Assembly: GCA_012845835.1 (NCBI GenBank)
Contig: JABAKD010000020.1
Span: 19,151,106 to 19,215,105, forward strand
Origin: Undaria pinnatifida
Lineage: Eukaryota; Sar; Phaeophyceae; Laminariales; Alariaceae
Length of the DNA stretch: 64,000 bases
Direction: 5' to 3'
Below are positions 1 through 12,917 of the stretch, one piece after another. The notes below the pieces were generated by a model. It worked only from the letters and a program-made list of their open reading frames with translations. It was not told where the DNA came from and ran no database searches. Numbering within the stretch: position 1 is the stretch's first letter; every line of letters begins with the position of its first letter. Made by a program: the position numbers and the translations under genes.

Positions 1-64
1 GCTTTTGTTCTTGCCTGTTATGTTTTTGTACGCTTGTAACATTTTCGCATTTTTTTTCACACAG

Positions 65-362
65 TGTGGAGACGTCTTTTGAATGTACTGATGATGGTAA
101 TGGTTCTGAGGATGGTGGTGATGGTGATGATGATGATGATGATGATGGTGATGGTATTGATGGCGATGATGATGGCCAGGGAAGGGTTTTGGCGCGCAAG
201 GCGCTTGGTGGGGGTTTTGAGAAGGTGCATAGAGAGATGCACCGCTGGCGGGGGCTGTGTTGGCCACTACGTACCGGTATGCGTTTTTTGCAATTGTTTT
301 CGCGATCGGCCGTGGGCGGTGTGCGTGTCTGGTTGAAGAAAAATTCGCGCAGAAATACATAG
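65..362 (+). CDS. Possible terminal exon of an acidic protein entering from the left edge
   Basis: A T-rich tract ending in CACACAG (acceptor AG at 63-64) is followed by an open frame of about 98 codons that ends at a stop at 360-362. The first third is highly acidic, with runs of Asp and Gly encoded by a GAT/GGT microsatellite at about 111-170. The rest is basic and aromatic and carries Arg/Lys near the end. I do not recognise a domain. The upstream exons would lie outside the window. The poly-Asp run could be only a translated microsatellite, so this is a weak call. Confidence 0.25.
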
Positions 363-544
363 TTTATTCAAGGATGCGAAACACCGCGACGACGTCGTTT
401 GTTTTCGCAAAAACGCCTCACGGCCAGCCTTGTTTGCGTATTTAATCAAGTATCTGTTGGTACCGAGCGGTGAGGGAGAATTGGGGATCGAATACAGAGT
501 GCGGCAGTGTGCAACAAGCGGAGCTGGTGCTGTTGGTTGTACAG

Positions 545-718
545 CACTTGCTACTCGCTGTATTTGCAACGTGTATCTCTGTCTCGTAGTTTGTGTCCAC
601 ATATGATAGCTCGTCTCTCTATTACTAGTCTATTAATAGGAGACATCGGCACGGACACTGGCTGTGCTGGCCGTGGTTGGGTGGATATATCAGTTTAACG
701 TGGAGAACACACACTGAC
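545..718 (+). repeat. Dispersed repeat family C, 3' portion
   Basis: About 170 bp shared with at least eight other places in the window. Landmarks are a TGTATCTCTGTCTYGTAGTTTGTG block, then CGGCACGGACACTGG, then a GAACACACAC end. This copy carries a CTATTAATAG insert before GGAGACATC, which the 3.1 kb and 53.0 kb copies lack. Confidence 0.7.
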
Positions 719-2687
719 AATGTGTTCGTTGGTAGCGTTATTATCGCTTGCCATGTGCTCGTGTTACTATTAATATGTATTGCACGTTTCTGTTTTTTAT
801 GCTTGATTTCTGTTCTTGGAACACTTTGTGGTCTATAATAATCGAGTGGAGATAGGAGCAGATATCTTGCGTTCGTCAATTTCTATACAATACGTAGGGT
901 GGTGTCTGCCAAAGGCTACACACAATCACACAGCAGTTGTTTAATGGTGGTTCCCCCTATATAGTGCCGGTATGCGGCAGCCAACAATACCGGCAGTATA
1001 CCGGACGCCGGCACTCTTGGATATGGTACTGACACTGGTACTACTGTAGTATAGAGCTGGTTCCAATCGTGCCAAGCAGTTTCCCCGGCACTATACCGGC
1101 GATAGGCACTATTCAACCGGCACTATGGAGGGATCCTCACTACATGATAATTATTCCTACGGGGCATTTTGTGAACGGCCCTCCATAAAATACGAGCATT
1201 ATTATTGCGAACATTTTTACCACACATGGCATGCCGCCAAAAGGGGCTCAGATAGACGTTGGATATCTCAAGCATGCATGGCATGTCACCGGCAGATTGT
1301 TTTAGTGCCACCTTCAATGTGCCACCGTCACACCGCAGTAATGCGGTAAAAAAATGTGGAAATGCAACGGCAACATGATAGCGTGGCAGCACAGGTTAGC
1401 AGCAGCTGCCGCTACAAGAAAAAAAGTTGTAAGGTTGGATGTGACGTTATATGTGCAGCCGAAATGACGCGCTAGGTCTTCTCCTTCCGGCTGCGCAGAT
1501 GATGAGCTCGGTGAAAAAGTGTTCTAGTTGATCATGTTCCCTCGCTCGACGCCCCACCGACCGTCGAGCTAATTTATATGCGGAAATTAAATGCCAACAT
1601 TACCTATTGAAAAGTTTCAGGGGCCCAGGTATACCATTCGATGCTTCTTCGGAAGTGTACAGGGGGGAGGACTAGGCCCTTGCGGCTGGAGGGGGCAGGG
1701 CCAGGAAAGTAGGGAGGTACATCTAGTATTCGTAGTTTATGGTTGTTGGAAACATCGTTTCACGCTTTCGTCTGGATGCTGTGTTCTTTCATCATGTTTC
1801 TGGCTTTTGGCACTCACGCTACATTGTCAGATGGCAAATGAAATACCTGGTAATAAGTAATAGTGACATTCGGAGTGTTGAGAATGATGAGGACTTTTGT
1901 CGGCAATGGTTTTCCTCTGGTACAATTGTCGGGTGCGAGGCGGGGTGTGTCTGCCGGGGCCTGGGGACATGCGAACGGACGAAAATCAAATCCAACACCA
2001 AGAAAAGTAACTGCCGGGTGCGTGCGGTAAAATATACCTGGTACGTAGGTTGTGCCCATAAACGTGGGTGAGAACTGCAACCTTTTGAGGGGACAAACTG
2101 CTTGGATTTTGAGCGGGAACATTCTTGTTCTGTGGTAGACGGGCTAATAATGCGGCCATGAGGATCTGTCCCGCTCCTCATCCCCGCCGTTTCTAGTAAG
2201 ACGACAATGAATGGTATTGACTATGTATTGAGACGCGATCTGCACTATGCGTAATACGAGTACCTGCACAGACATCCTGCCTGTGGTCGTGTTATTCCGG
2301 TATTCAAGGTATTCCATAGGGCTGTAAACGTTGTCCCTCTAAAGTGTTTGGGTTGGGGTTTTAGTGTCCTCCAGAGGTTTCGTGAAGCTGTAAAGCTGTA
2401 GTAGAGGATTTCAGACCGTTAGTACGCTGGGTGGCCGCTTGATATCTTCGAATCCTTTTGAGGATTGGCAAGAATATACTTCGTGACTAGCCTACTAGCC
2501 CTAAGCAAAAAAAACACCCCTCGAAGGGGGTTAGGGGGTATAATAACCGATTGACCATCCATCATGCGTATATCGTCCCCTTGCCCCGGCAGCACCAGGT
2601 TGTTACATGCGGCCGGTCTGTCATTTTCATGCTGGTGCTGCCTTTCGCTAGTCTGTTACCTATACTCAGTATTTTTTATTTATGACT
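719..2687. other. Intergenic, no gene seen
   Basis: Nearly 2 kb without a convincing coding region on either strand. Open frames here are at most 120 codons, overlap each other on both strands and show no recognisable motif. A TACCTGGTA motif sits at about 2034. No RNA gene or clear repeat was recognised. Confidence 0.5.
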
Positions 2688-3245
2688 CGCCTGGGGTAGC
2701 CCCAGCCTCGATCTAAATCCCCACCCTGTTTTTCCCCACCTGGGAAGTGGTGGCTGGCACGAGCGCGTTGATATTGATCGAGACGCTTTGCTCTTTCCGT
2801 TCAGCGTGGTTTCAGAACGACGTGTGCCCCAATGGTGACAGGTGACAGCATAGAGGCCGACGCGCAATGGTATAAACTATTGACGCACATGAACAGTTTG
2901 TTGATTAAAGCAGCTTAGCAACAGGAGGGTGACCAATATTGATCGGACAACTGCGGATTAGTGCCGCTTTGTCTCCTTTCGTATTATTTATTTCTTCCTT
3001 GCAAGTATTCTGATGTGCCGGCTTGCATATATAGACTATGTCCAGCCCTCGTTTTCATTGCCGTTGGCATTGCATGCCATCATGGCCAAATCATCATGCT
3101 GTATTAGCAGCGTGTATTTTTGTCTTGTAGGTTGTGACCACAGAGCTCGTCTCTGTAAGAGGAGGCATCGACACGGACACTGGGTGTGATGGACGCAGAT
3201 GGGCAGGAATCTCAGTGTAATGTTGTGAACAACACTCACATTTCC
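2688..3245 (+). repeat. Dispersed repeat family C, long copy
   Basis: About 560 bp that aligns along its whole length, with divergence, to 52595-53112 on the same strand. Shared landmarks in order are GGGGTAGCCCCARCCTCGAT, AAATCCCCACCCT, GCATAGAGGCCGACG, GGCATTGCATG, TTGTGACCACAGAGCTCGTC and ACACGGACACTG. No coding capacity or terminal inverted repeat was recognised. The multiple shorter copies share only the last 150 bp, as 5'-truncated non-LTR elements do, so a SINE-like origin is possible. Confidence 0.7.
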
Positions 3246-3284
3246 TATATTTTCTCACTTTTTCAGGCGGACTTTTTTGTGAGT

Positions 3285-3465
3285 TTTTCTTGAAGCATGT
3301 GATGCCAATTTTTTGTGATATTTTCCCGAAGTGCTCGCCGAGCACAGCGAGCAGGACCGTGAAACTTCCCGGATGGCGGCGGGTGACACGTGCAGGGGCA
3401 CCGCCGCAAGCGCGCGGCCGTCGGGGCCCTGAGTCGGAAGTCATCAGCTGCGGTAAAAATACCGG
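3285..3465 (+). repeat. Dispersed repeat family F
   Basis: About 180 bp matching 55305-55480 in the same orientation. Conserved blocks are TCTCGCCGAGC or its variant, GAGCAGGACCG, and AGGCACCGCYGC. The family is of unknown type and was seen only twice in this window. Confidence 0.6.
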
Positions 3466-3613
3466 TTTGCAGAAATTGTTTGCCAAAAACTGCCTTCAAA
3501 TAACTGCTTTAGAAAAAGATAGCCGAGGAACAGCCAAAACAAACACTAAACCCAAACGGGATTAAAAACTTGATTACAATCCCGGCATTGTAAACCCCAG
3601 TAAGCAACCGATC

Positions 3614-3655
3614 ACAGACAGACAGACAGACAGACGGACGGACGGACGGACGGAC
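3614..3655. repeat. (ACAG)n-(ACGG)n microsatellite
   Basis: About five ACAG units pass directly into about five ACGG units. The switch from A to G halfway suggests a single mutated unit that then expanded. Confidence 0.9.
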
Positions 3656-3884
3656 ACATTTTGCACTCGAAATGTTTTATTTGTCTTGCGCAGAGCACCT
3701 AACCCTTGACATTTAGCGAATTTTGTCGTCTCTTCCCTTTCGGTCTCCAAATGATTGCGTTACGATCTGTCGGTACACTATCTGCGCTCTTGCTGGTAAT
3801 TGTACAGACTGGGGTTTGAATATCGGCTAGCGTGCTCTTTTTGTAGGGATTACTGTAGTTTTTGTGTGTTCTGCCGTCGCCCGA

Positions 3885-4030
3885 AGTGCGAGAGCGCGGT
3901 GGGTCGGCAAATTCGATGACAATCGACAAGAGGTCGGGATTCCAAATGGACTGCGCAAAAAAGAGCGAGGGCATGTACCGGGGGAAAGTAGGGAGGCACC
4001 TCCTGTCCAGAAGGCCGGTGAGGGTACAAC
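3885..4030 (+). repeat. Degenerate SINE-body unit
   Basis: This stretch resembles the tRNA-unrelated body of the SINE family and of the 55.6-58.3 kb array. It has an AGTGCGAGAGCGCG start, an ATGACAATCGAC block, a GTACCGGGGG block and a CTGTCCAGAAGGCCG end. It is too diverged to tell whether a head was ever present. Confidence 0.45.
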
Positions 4031-5104
4031 CTCCTACCGGTACGAGCTTACAGCTTTACTGCTTCAACTGCGGAGTAAGAATTATGATTTTAACGCGGCT
4101 TGGCTTGTCCAGAAGGCCAGACTGAGTGAGGATAATAAAAGTTCCTACAATACGAGCTACATTCAAGAGTAAAAGTGACGATTAAGTAAGTGCTACCAGA
4201 TGGTATAGTTAATATTTCATTAATACAAGGTTACAGTAAAAGGTGAGACGAGGAATGGGGGGCTTGCAGGAATTTCCCGGGAAGAGAACACAGGCTGCGT
4301 ACTCGAGCGCACAGCTTGAGCAAGAGCTTAAGACGGCACTGCTCAAGATGGCACTTGTGCTTTACATGATTGGGTCAACTCTCCGGGACAAAGTAATGGA
4401 ATTTATCGATTTTGTGAAACAACAAACCCATTACGACGCCAGAAGTACACCTCGAAACACGCGACCTTGGGGTCTGTTCATTTGAACAACAAACTGCGCA
4501 ATGATGAGTACACACCCCTAGTATAGAGCTCTAAGCCAACCCGTACGTGCGCCACACTCAGCATCGCCAATTTTTCAACAAACACGGGCATACAAACAGC
4601 GGGAAAAAAAAACGGCAAAAAAATAATGGAAACATACACTATCGATCGAACGAACCGAAAAACAACACGACGAGCAAAACAAAAGCGCGTGCGCCACTCT
4701 CTACAGGTACACCCCGAATGAAACCACCCTCAATCACAACAGCAATACGGGCCGTCCCCAGACCTTGCGCTTGACAGAGATAGCCGTACCTGACAAAGTG
4801 AGCAACAAAGAGCCTTACCGAACTCTGAAAACGATCACCCATCGACCCGCACAACAACCACGCTAAACTTGCGCACCAAAGCACCTTGAGAAAGCGTTAG
4901 CTACCCAGCGAACGAGGGATAGAAGACCAGATGCCCCCGTGTACCCAAGCCAGCGTGTAAGCTCAATAACCCCCCCCCCCTCCCCCCTCCGACCGTCGGC
5001 ACACCTCCTCACCCCCGGGAACGGCGGGACCTTTGGGATGAATCGGTCGGTCAGATCCGTCGGGAGGTTGGCAGTAAGTAATATCTCCACGACGACGGCA
5101 ACAA
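4031..5104. other. Intergenic, no gene seen
   Basis: No supported gene. The stretch holds an A-rich segment at about 4570-4690 and a C-run at about 4970-4990. Open frames overlap on both strands and have no family features. Confidence 0.45.
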
Positions 5105-5274
5105 ACGATATCGTTTCCCACCAAAAACACAAGCAATATCGTTTCTCGACGAAAGCACAAGCAACATCGTTTCCCAACAAAAGTGCAAGCAATATCATTT
5201 TCCAACAAAAGCGCAACCAGTATCGACTCCCAACAAAAAGTGCATGAACTACCGTTTCTCAACAAAAGTACAAG
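5105..5274. repeat. 28-bp degenerate tandem repeat, about six units
   Basis: Consecutive units of about 28 bp share the pattern CAAYATCGTTTCCCAACAAA followed by AGYRCAAG. Units are contiguous with scattered substitutions and there are no spacers. The - strand reads Cys/Leu/Val-rich peptides, a side effect of the repeat. Confidence 0.8.
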
Positions 5275-6857
5275 CAAGTCTCAAGGGCCAAGACAAGCAA
5301 GGTGCCCGCCCGCAACGCCGAAAAGTTAAGGTGTCAAGTCGGGTGCACCCTGCCCCCCCCCCCCGGATTCCAAAAAACGGAGTGCGCCCAAAACGTTGCA
5401 GACAGCTGTATGCACGACGGCGAAAACAAGTACAATCAGTAATACGGGGGAGGGGAGGGGGGTAATTGAGCATTATCAGCACCCGCCGCGGCAACTACCA
5501 AAGGGTTAAACCTCTTACGCGAATCGAGTATGCCCCCCCCCTCCTCCAAAAACACGAAAACACCCAAGCCGAATCCTGGGAGAGACTAGCGGTGCACTGC
5601 AATCCCCCCAAGACTGGCTTACCCGTGAGCAAACCGCCGGTAAAAAACTCAAAATCCGGCGAAGAGAGCGGACGGTGCGCGGCTCGTAACCTGATGCTGT
5701 CTGCAACAACAAAAAATAACAGAAAAAACGACGCACCCCCACTATGATACACAGATGATCATGACCAATATACAGATGATGAATCACCTCAATCACTTCA
5801 ATCACCTCAAGCACCACAATCACGCGAAACAACATCCCCTGCTCTTGCGGATTCAACGCCAGGGCGCCCAGATACCGCATAACGCGCACAGATTAACACA
5901 CTCCCTCGGGCGACTGTCGAAGCGGATTTTATTGACGACGGAGCGAGTGCCAAACGATGCGCCCATAGAAACGTACATCTTGACAACTTCGCAAAGCCAC
6001 CATTCTCGTTGTGTGTTCCTCTGGTTTTCGAAGAAATCGGCTGTGGCATTCGTCCCACGGGGGTAATGGGGTGTGTTATCTTGTGGGGAATGCGGTAGGT
6101 CACGGCAGGGAATAGCCCCCCACCCGCTCATTCATTCCTCCTGCTCCCGCCACTCAAAACGCACAACAACGGTGGACGAAGAAAACAAAAAAAAACACAC
6201 ACAACCAAGGCTTCCCCGCCTTTTTTTTTTCATGTTGCTTCAATGCGCCGCAATGCACATTGTCACTCAAAGTACACAACTGTAAATAAAGAAGACAAAA
6301 AAAAACAACCACGGCGGTCCCGCCTTGCTTTTTATCTCGCTTCACTGGGTCGCGGTGCGCACCACTGACTGACGCGGTGCCAACGGCGCACGAAGTAAAC
6401 GATTGGAAATGTTCCGCGACATATGTATTTAGTCTATGTGGACCACGGGAGATAAAACCATGGATACTTGTACAGCAATAGTATGTACTGCACTCATCCG
6501 CACGCTGGTATTTTATAGATATATCTATGATTTTTCGTTCCAGAATAGTCAGCAAACATGCCACACAAATCGCATAATCAGGCGCGAACCTAAGGGGAAC
6601 CAATCACGCCACAACAGCCCGCCGACCTTCGCCACCTACCCTCTAAAACCATACCAGGTATCTAACTGCTGTATAGTGATGCTGTATCACTATGTAGTAG
6701 AAGTAAGCAAAACCCAACGAAAATAAAGCAAAATCTAAAACCCGCCGAACCACCGCGACTATTCCGCCCCCCCCCCCCTCCAACAGAAACCCGAACGCAG
6801 GCCGCTCAAGCATATAACGAAACGACACGACTGATCCAGGTTTCTCCCGGCATCTAG
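5275..6857. other. Intergenic with a short direct repeat
   Basis: No supported gene. It contains C-runs at about 5350 and 5530, and an imperfect direct repeat (about 6177-6265 and 6291-6375) with a GAAGAMAACAAAAAAAAACA start and a GCCTT core. A 12-base C-run lies at about 6767. Confidence 0.45.
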
Positions 6858-6942
6858 CTGGCGCATGGTCAACATCTATTGTAACTGGCGCATGGTCAAT
6901 ATCTACTGTAGCTGGCGCATGCTCAACATCTAGCAGGCGCAT
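6858..6942. repeat. 27-bp tandem repeat, about three units
   Basis: Units follow CTGGCGCATGGTCAACATCT plus seven more bases, with few substitutions. The unit length is a multiple of three, so the - strand reads a short repeated peptide, but no gene context supports coding. Confidence 0.8.
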
Positions 6943-7050
6943 GAAGTCAATAGTTCACACGTTGATATAACACGCATCATGACACCATGCACCAACGCCA
7001 ACCCAAAGTATTTTCTTCCAAATCCTTAACGCCACATCCTCCAACGCCGC

Positions 7051-7165
7051 TACGCCAGTTTTCCAGCCGGAAACCCTTCCTCCACCGCAAAAATTGTCCT
7101 CCGATATCCCAACGTCACTTTTCCAGTCGGAAACTCTTCCTTCAGCGCAAAAATTGTCCCACACT
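7051..7165. repeat. About 58-bp direct duplication
   Basis: Two adjacent copies share TTTTCCAGYCGGAAACYCTT and then GCGCAAAAATTGTCC or its CCGC variant. It is a simple local duplication in non-coding DNA. Confidence 0.7.
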
Positions 7166-10100
7166 ATTTTCAAGTAGTTTCTCAACAAAACGCAGGTACA
7201 GGTCTAGAAGGTTCTCATACCTTGATGCTGAAATCGGCAACCTCATGCTAATAATAATAGCAGTATCAGTACAAACGCCCAGCCCAAGAAAACTGGACTG
7301 CGCCGTGGGGGATATATTCAGGCACTGCTGCGTCATTTTTTTGTACGTGCCCACGACCTCAAAAATCAAGCAAATGACGAACGTCACTCGTACTGTATGT
7401 CGATGATTGATTCGTTGTGGAGTGTTCACCCACTGCCGCCTCAAAAAACGTCGCACGACGTTGGGGCAATCGACTTTCTAGTGTGACGGAGAAATGAGTG
7501 CGATGATCGAAGACAGTGGAGGCGTGTCTTCGTCCGTTTCGCCCTAAATTTACGAAACAAAACGGTTGCACGCACGAACGCGGGGATGGGGAAGGGGACG
7601 GGGGCGACGGGGGGGACGGGGGAGGAGGGGAGGGGAGGGATACCGAGAGATTGTGTCGTGAGAGACGCGAAAAAATGCAAAAATGCAATACAAGTCGCGC
7701 TGCCGACCTATCATGCGGCTTGCAAAACTAAATACCGACCCCTCATTCAATTTACATTCATTCAGTTGATTTCAAAGCTGGTGTATTGTCAAAAAACGAC
7801 AAAGACACTCTCAAGACACCTCCGCTGTGAGATATCCAAGTTTTAGTCCAAACTGATATTTGCAAGCTGCAGGTGTGACACTTCGATCGCGGGCGCGACG
7901 AATGGCGTGGACGTAGTGCGGGGTGTGTAAGTCGTCACGAAGAACAAGGATACAGATGTTATAAGTCGGCGCGTTTGTAAAAAAACAAATATGATACTGC
8001 TAAACAACCATAAAAACATGCGACGGATGGATAACGGTGGAAAAAAATGCCCATCCCCCATGGCCTTGAGAGACCGGAGATGCTCCATTTCATTTCGTGA
8101 TGAGCAATCTTATCTTCACGCAAAACAAACCACTAGCATGATCTTAACAATGGCGTCGTCAGCCGGACCTTTTTAGTCTATTTTTTGCTTGTATGGGCTC
8201 TGTATTTTGAGTGTGTGTGTAGAACATTTTGGGGCGGGTGTGGTACGAACAGTGCGGCGGTAAATTTACTATACCCGGATTTTTTTTTAATCGGACATGT
8301 AGATGTGTCGGTATACCGTCTCCCCGAAACGAATTCGTTAATTGAATATATTTAATATAATACTCGTACACCTCTATCAGTAGCCTATTAATTTAATATA
8401 ATACATCGTGTGCTTCGACCACGGCCAATAATTTATGAACTCTATTTGTAGTACAGAATTGTACGAAATTGTGTAATTCTTCAACTATTTTTTCAGATAC
8501 GTTTTCAGGGCCTTTATATGTTCTCGTTCGTGATATCGTGGCAAAACTCGGTTGTCTACATACAATATGTTTCCAACCATAGACATAACTCGGTTGGGCA
8601 TAGAACACGGTTGAAACATCAGTTAAACGTGAAGAACACACACTCTGGATTGCCGGGGCATCAGGACTACTAGCGACTACTAGCGACTACTATTGACGAC
8701 TTCGGCCCGCCCCGATTCACCCGCCTGGCCGTCAGGCGCGCCTAGAAAGCCACGCGGGGAAAATATCTCTCCGCGTATATAGTGCGGGAAATGCGCCATA
8801 TGATATGCGAATATTCTCCGTCCAAGACACGCAGCTTACAGCTTCAGCTTACTCGCCGGGCACGGTCCAGTTACACCCCCCCCTACTCGTGCGGGCGTCG
8901 GTCCTAGTTCCGAATAAACATACACATATTATACCTTGTACTCAATACCACTCTGGCCGGGAATGTAGTCAACATTTTGGTAAGATACTGTATGATAGCG
9001 CTTATCAATAGTAGCAACTTGCGCTGGCGGATTTTGAAACTGTCGCCAACTGCTGTGTGTGCGTGGTGTTGGTGGGAAGCAGGAAAGTCCAAACCCAACC
9101 TAACCCAACACAGCCCAACAACCCAGCCCAACCCAACATAATTGCCTCGCTGTTATTGAGCGTTGTGTTTGGGTGCATCCCAAACCGTTAAAAAGGGGTA
9201 TTGATCAGCTGCTATTTATGTCTTTATGGAAGATGAGATGAGATGAGTCTTTGATGAGATCGGGCCGTTTGGTGGGACACGGGGCATGAAAAATCTGGCA
9301 CGCGAGGCTGGAAGTGAGATCCTACTTTGTGCGCCGTCGGAAAAAAAGAGAGTCATAATATAGCTTCGCTCGTATACCTAATACGAACGCCAGACGGTCC
9401 TTACATTTTCGGTCCCACAGTAACGCCTCTTGGTATATTGGAAATCAAAGGTCTTGCTCAGAGAGAAGGCACGCAAAACACAAGAGAGAGGGGAGAGGGG
9501 GGGCGTACTCAGTTTGTTCATGGCCGTAGTCGTATGACCATAGACCCTCGCATCCCTACTATGCCGGGACGGAGCATGTCGGGTTTTCACCAACTAGGCA
9601 GACATTACTTGCACCAAGCGCGATGCGACGTGAGGTGTTCGGCGAGTCGCATGAAGGGCGAACTGCATCCTTCCAAGAACCGCGCGTAAAACGGACTTCG
9701 GCACCTTGTGCCTACGTTCTTGCTTATGAAAAACAGCGCCAATGAGTTACTTTGTAGGGGAGAGGGGGGGGGGGAGACCGGGAGCACGCTGGACGATGTC
9801 ACCTCAGTCACTGATGGCCTGTGAGCTCTGTGGATCCCTCCTTGTACCATCATACACTTGTCAACTTTTACGCAGTCGTTTTTTTCAATCAATGTATTAC
9901 CTAATTGACTCTGAAACATGCCCCGAAATTAACTTATCAGGTCTATTGAAGCCAAATAGTGGAACAAAAACGGGCCTCCAGCCGGGTGCCTCCAGCGGCA
10001 CCCTCCGGGGGCGCCTCCGTCGAGCCCCCCTCGACAGTAACGGAGGCGAGGGGGTTGTGGCTCCGCTGAATGTAAAGGTGTTTATGTAGCTATCAATACT

Positions 10101-10706
10101 GAGCTGCCGGGGTAAACTATCGATCGTACATAGCCCAGGGGGAGCCATGCAACGCTGTTCGCAATCAGTGTACTGGCTACTGACGCTGCCAGTGATGTGT
10201 AGATTGACACTAACAAGGTCCAGCCCCATAAAATACCATGGTACACCGTATACATAATACATACGATCACATGTGTGTAGACACCAAGCCACCATACCGG
10301 TAGCAATGCGAGCTATTAATAGAGGTATTAATGTAACTATTTTCCAGGGTTCGAGTATACGTACCACGTCCTACTCTGAGCTGCTGAAACACACGTGACG
10401 TCACAGCCGGACCCTAACCACGGCATTGTTAGCTTCCGGTTGCAGCTACTGGGGGTTGGTTGCAGTATTCATACCATAGCACTGACTGCACGTTACTTAT
10501 CGATGGGATAATACTTGTGAACCACGATTAATGTCGCCGTCGCTGGGTCTATTTTACTTGTACCATGTACTATACCAGGTATAGAACTCTAAGAATTATT
10601 CGAAATACTCCTTGAATATGCTCCAAAAGCAATATCGAAGCCAAACAACGGCAAACTACGCAAGAGCACTATCAGTAGCAGCAGTACAACATCGTGCCTA
10701 CTACCA
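7166..10706. other. Intergenic with scattered repeat fragments
   Basis: No supported gene. It holds a G-rich tract (about 7583-7640), a degenerate family D fragment (about 7840-7935) and a family C end (about 8580-8648). It also holds three ACTACTAGCG units (about 8667-8697) and a run of CCCAAC-type words (about 9091-9138). Apparent frames of 100-156 codons overlap on opposite strands and look like chance. Confidence 0.45.
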
Positions 10707-10835
10707 GGTACTACGTATTAGACTACACTACACTATTAAACTACACTATTAGACTACACTAGTAGACTAGACTACACTATCAGACTACGCTATTAGACTA
10801 CGCTATTAGACTACACTATTAGACTAGACTGTACC
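10707..10835. repeat. 13-bp tandem repeat (ACTACACTATTAG)n
   Basis: About eight or nine units of ACTACACTATTAG with substitutions and two short insertions. It is a plain minisatellite in intergenic DNA. Confidence 0.85.
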
Positions 10836-10940
10836 AGATACCCCGTACCGAACGCACAGAGGCACCAGGTGCTATTCAAGATAAATACTGTTGTACGTAG
10901 GCGCTCCTAAAGCATCTAAATACTGTACCAGGCGCCAGAT

Positions 10941-11032
10941 AGTGCCGATAAACCGCCCATAATTCAGAGAAGAGTGCCGATAAACCGCCCACAATTCAGA
11001 GAAGAGTGCCGATAAACCGCCCGTGGTTTACT
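10941..11032. repeat. 32-bp tandem repeat, nearly three units
   Basis: Units begin AGTGCCGATAAACCGCCC and continue with CATAATTCAGAGAAG or a one-base variant. Near identity between units points to a recent origin. Confidence 0.85.
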
Positions 11033-11482
11033 CCGCACCCCAGAGCCTAGCCATAAACTAAAGCCATATCACACGGTAATGCGATGGAGCTACCGCTGTG
11101 CACGTCGTACCTGGTGGCATGATATGAGTTCTGGTATATTTATTCTTTCTCTGTCTGCTCTTGGAGCAATCAGCGACGAAAAGAAGTCTACGAGTACACG
11201 CCCATGCCCAACAGGCAAACCAGCCAAAGAAGGAGACCATGGTCGGTTCGAAAGTGCTCGTCTTCATACAAATCATATGAATCATACATCCTACCAGTTA
11301 CCAGGTATGATATATGATAAACATATTTGACCTACGTATGAAGAAGATATTTATGAAAGCAAGATAAAGTTAGAGATTCGTAGATAAGATAAGTCTGACT
11401 AGCAAAAAGTGCGGCACAGGTCGAAAGAGGACATGGCGGACCGCTTGCTGTGGATACATCATAGGCATGTAGGATACGCACA
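11033..11482. other. Intergenic, nothing recognised
   Basis: No gene or repeat was recognised apart from a TACCAGGTA motif at about 11298. Confidence 0.4.
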
Positions 11483-11800
11483 TTTTTTCTTGTTTTTTTC
11501 AACACACATTTACTTTTTAGCTTCTGGACAAGCCGTGGTCACAGGTGTTGTCCCTTCTTCCCCCGGTTCTTGCCTTCAATTTTTATCGCGCACAGGGTTC
11601 AGCAATCCCACTGCTCGTCGATTATTTATCGAGTGTTGCTAACTGACGCTCTCGCGCTTTCCGCAAGTCCATTTGTGCACAAGAAAAAGTCCCCACGAAT
11701 TTATACGAGTATGCACTCGGGGGGATTCGAACTCACGAAACTGACCTATACCAGGCTCGAGGATAACCTGATACGCCACCTGGGCGACTGGCCGATACGC
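11483..11800 (-). mobile_element. tRNA-derived SINE, copy 1
   Basis: Read on the - strand this has a tRNA-like head at about 11730-11800, with an A-box-like TGGCGTATCAGG and a B-box-like AGTTCGAATCC. A body of about 200 bp with no tRNA similarity follows, ending at an A-rich tail (the T-run at about 11483-11500). These are the hallmarks of a tRNA SINE transcribed by RNA polymerase III and copied by a LINE. Four more copies are in the window. Confidence 0.85.
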
Positions 11801-12917
11801 ACATACAGAGTATCCAGTATCCTGTATTTACTTCTGCACTACCTGTCTGGAATCCGGGAGCAAGAAAACTGATCGATATTTCCGTGTGAGTGCCATCCCG
11901 TTGTTGTTGCACATTGGTCTATGGGCTACGATTAGGCACGAGCATATCATATATGATATAACGGAAATAATACGGTCCATTTTCTCTGCTCCAATAGCGT
12001 CAGATCATAGCCCTTAGCCATACATGAACATTAACATTGAACGACCATCGCGCAAAAAGGAAAAACAAAAATCAAGCCCACCCACCTCCGTCGTGTCTTC
12101 GCCAGCCGCGTCCTTTTCCCAGGTAGTATTCCGCAATGTGCTCATAACCAAGTCTACAGCACTAGAACCAGTAGCACTTCTACCACGAGCACTAACAACG
12201 GTCGAGACGGGTGCTCGACATTGTGCTGACGGTTCAGCCCCCCCTCCCCCTCCCCCCCCCCCCGCCTGCAGCGCCGTCAACTCCTTTCCTGCTGGCTCCT
12301 CATCCTCGGGCGAGCCTAGATCAACGTCGGCCAAGCTGTCGCCTAACACCTCGACGTCAACGGCGAGGTCGAGCAAGACATCCAGATCCTCCTTCATGTC
12401 CAGAAGTACTCCTAGCTTGCGCAGCTGCGGCCAAAACAACATGTTTTAATTAATGGCTATATTTTCACGCAGCGCAGAAAGTAAAGTTATCAGCAGTCGC
12501 TCTGTTTTACACGGTGATGGCGTTCGATGCAGCTTGTCTCACAGAACAGCCTATCAATAAACAGTAAGACACGGTTACATACGGAGGGTCACAGAGTCCC
12601 ATTTACATACACTGTCTCGTGATATCGAGTAGGCACTACGAGGAGGTTGATGGTATTCGACAGAGCAGCTGGTACTGAGCTGTGGTGAGCTGACCCACAC
12701 GCTCACGCCACCTTTCCCTTGCCTTGGCCTACCTTCTTCCGGGAAGACATAATAATAAATACATCTTAAAATGTGCTATCTTCTTCATACTGCACACTAC
12801 TGCTGTGTGTTGCAGTTAGTGCCCAGCTCGAAGCCAGCCTAGTGTGGGTGTTGAGACTTATTCACCCAAGGCAGATAATCGCTATCTGAACACGTCAACG
12901 TCTCGTTCGAGAGTAGT
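11801..12917. other. Intergenic; overlapping frames, undecided
   Basis: A stretch at 12014-12442 is open on both strands (about 142 codons each way). The - strand version is Leu/Asp-rich with a Gly run, and the + strand version is Ser/Thr/Pro-rich. The Gly/Pro run is a C-tract at about 12238-12262. Neither has a recognisable domain. The - strand version could be a retroelement relic, given the gag remnant that follows, but I cannot support it. Confidence 0.35.

Noticed and set aside
5105-5274. CRISPR-like array
   Set aside because: The 28-bp units are contiguous with no spacers, and the genome is eukaryotic.
9091-9138. Interstitial telomere repeat
   Set aside because: CCCAAC words are irregular and too few to be a telomere tract.
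12014-12442. A protein-coding gene open on both strands
   Set aside because: Neither strand shows a domain or splice context. The symmetric openness and the C-tract suggest low complexity.
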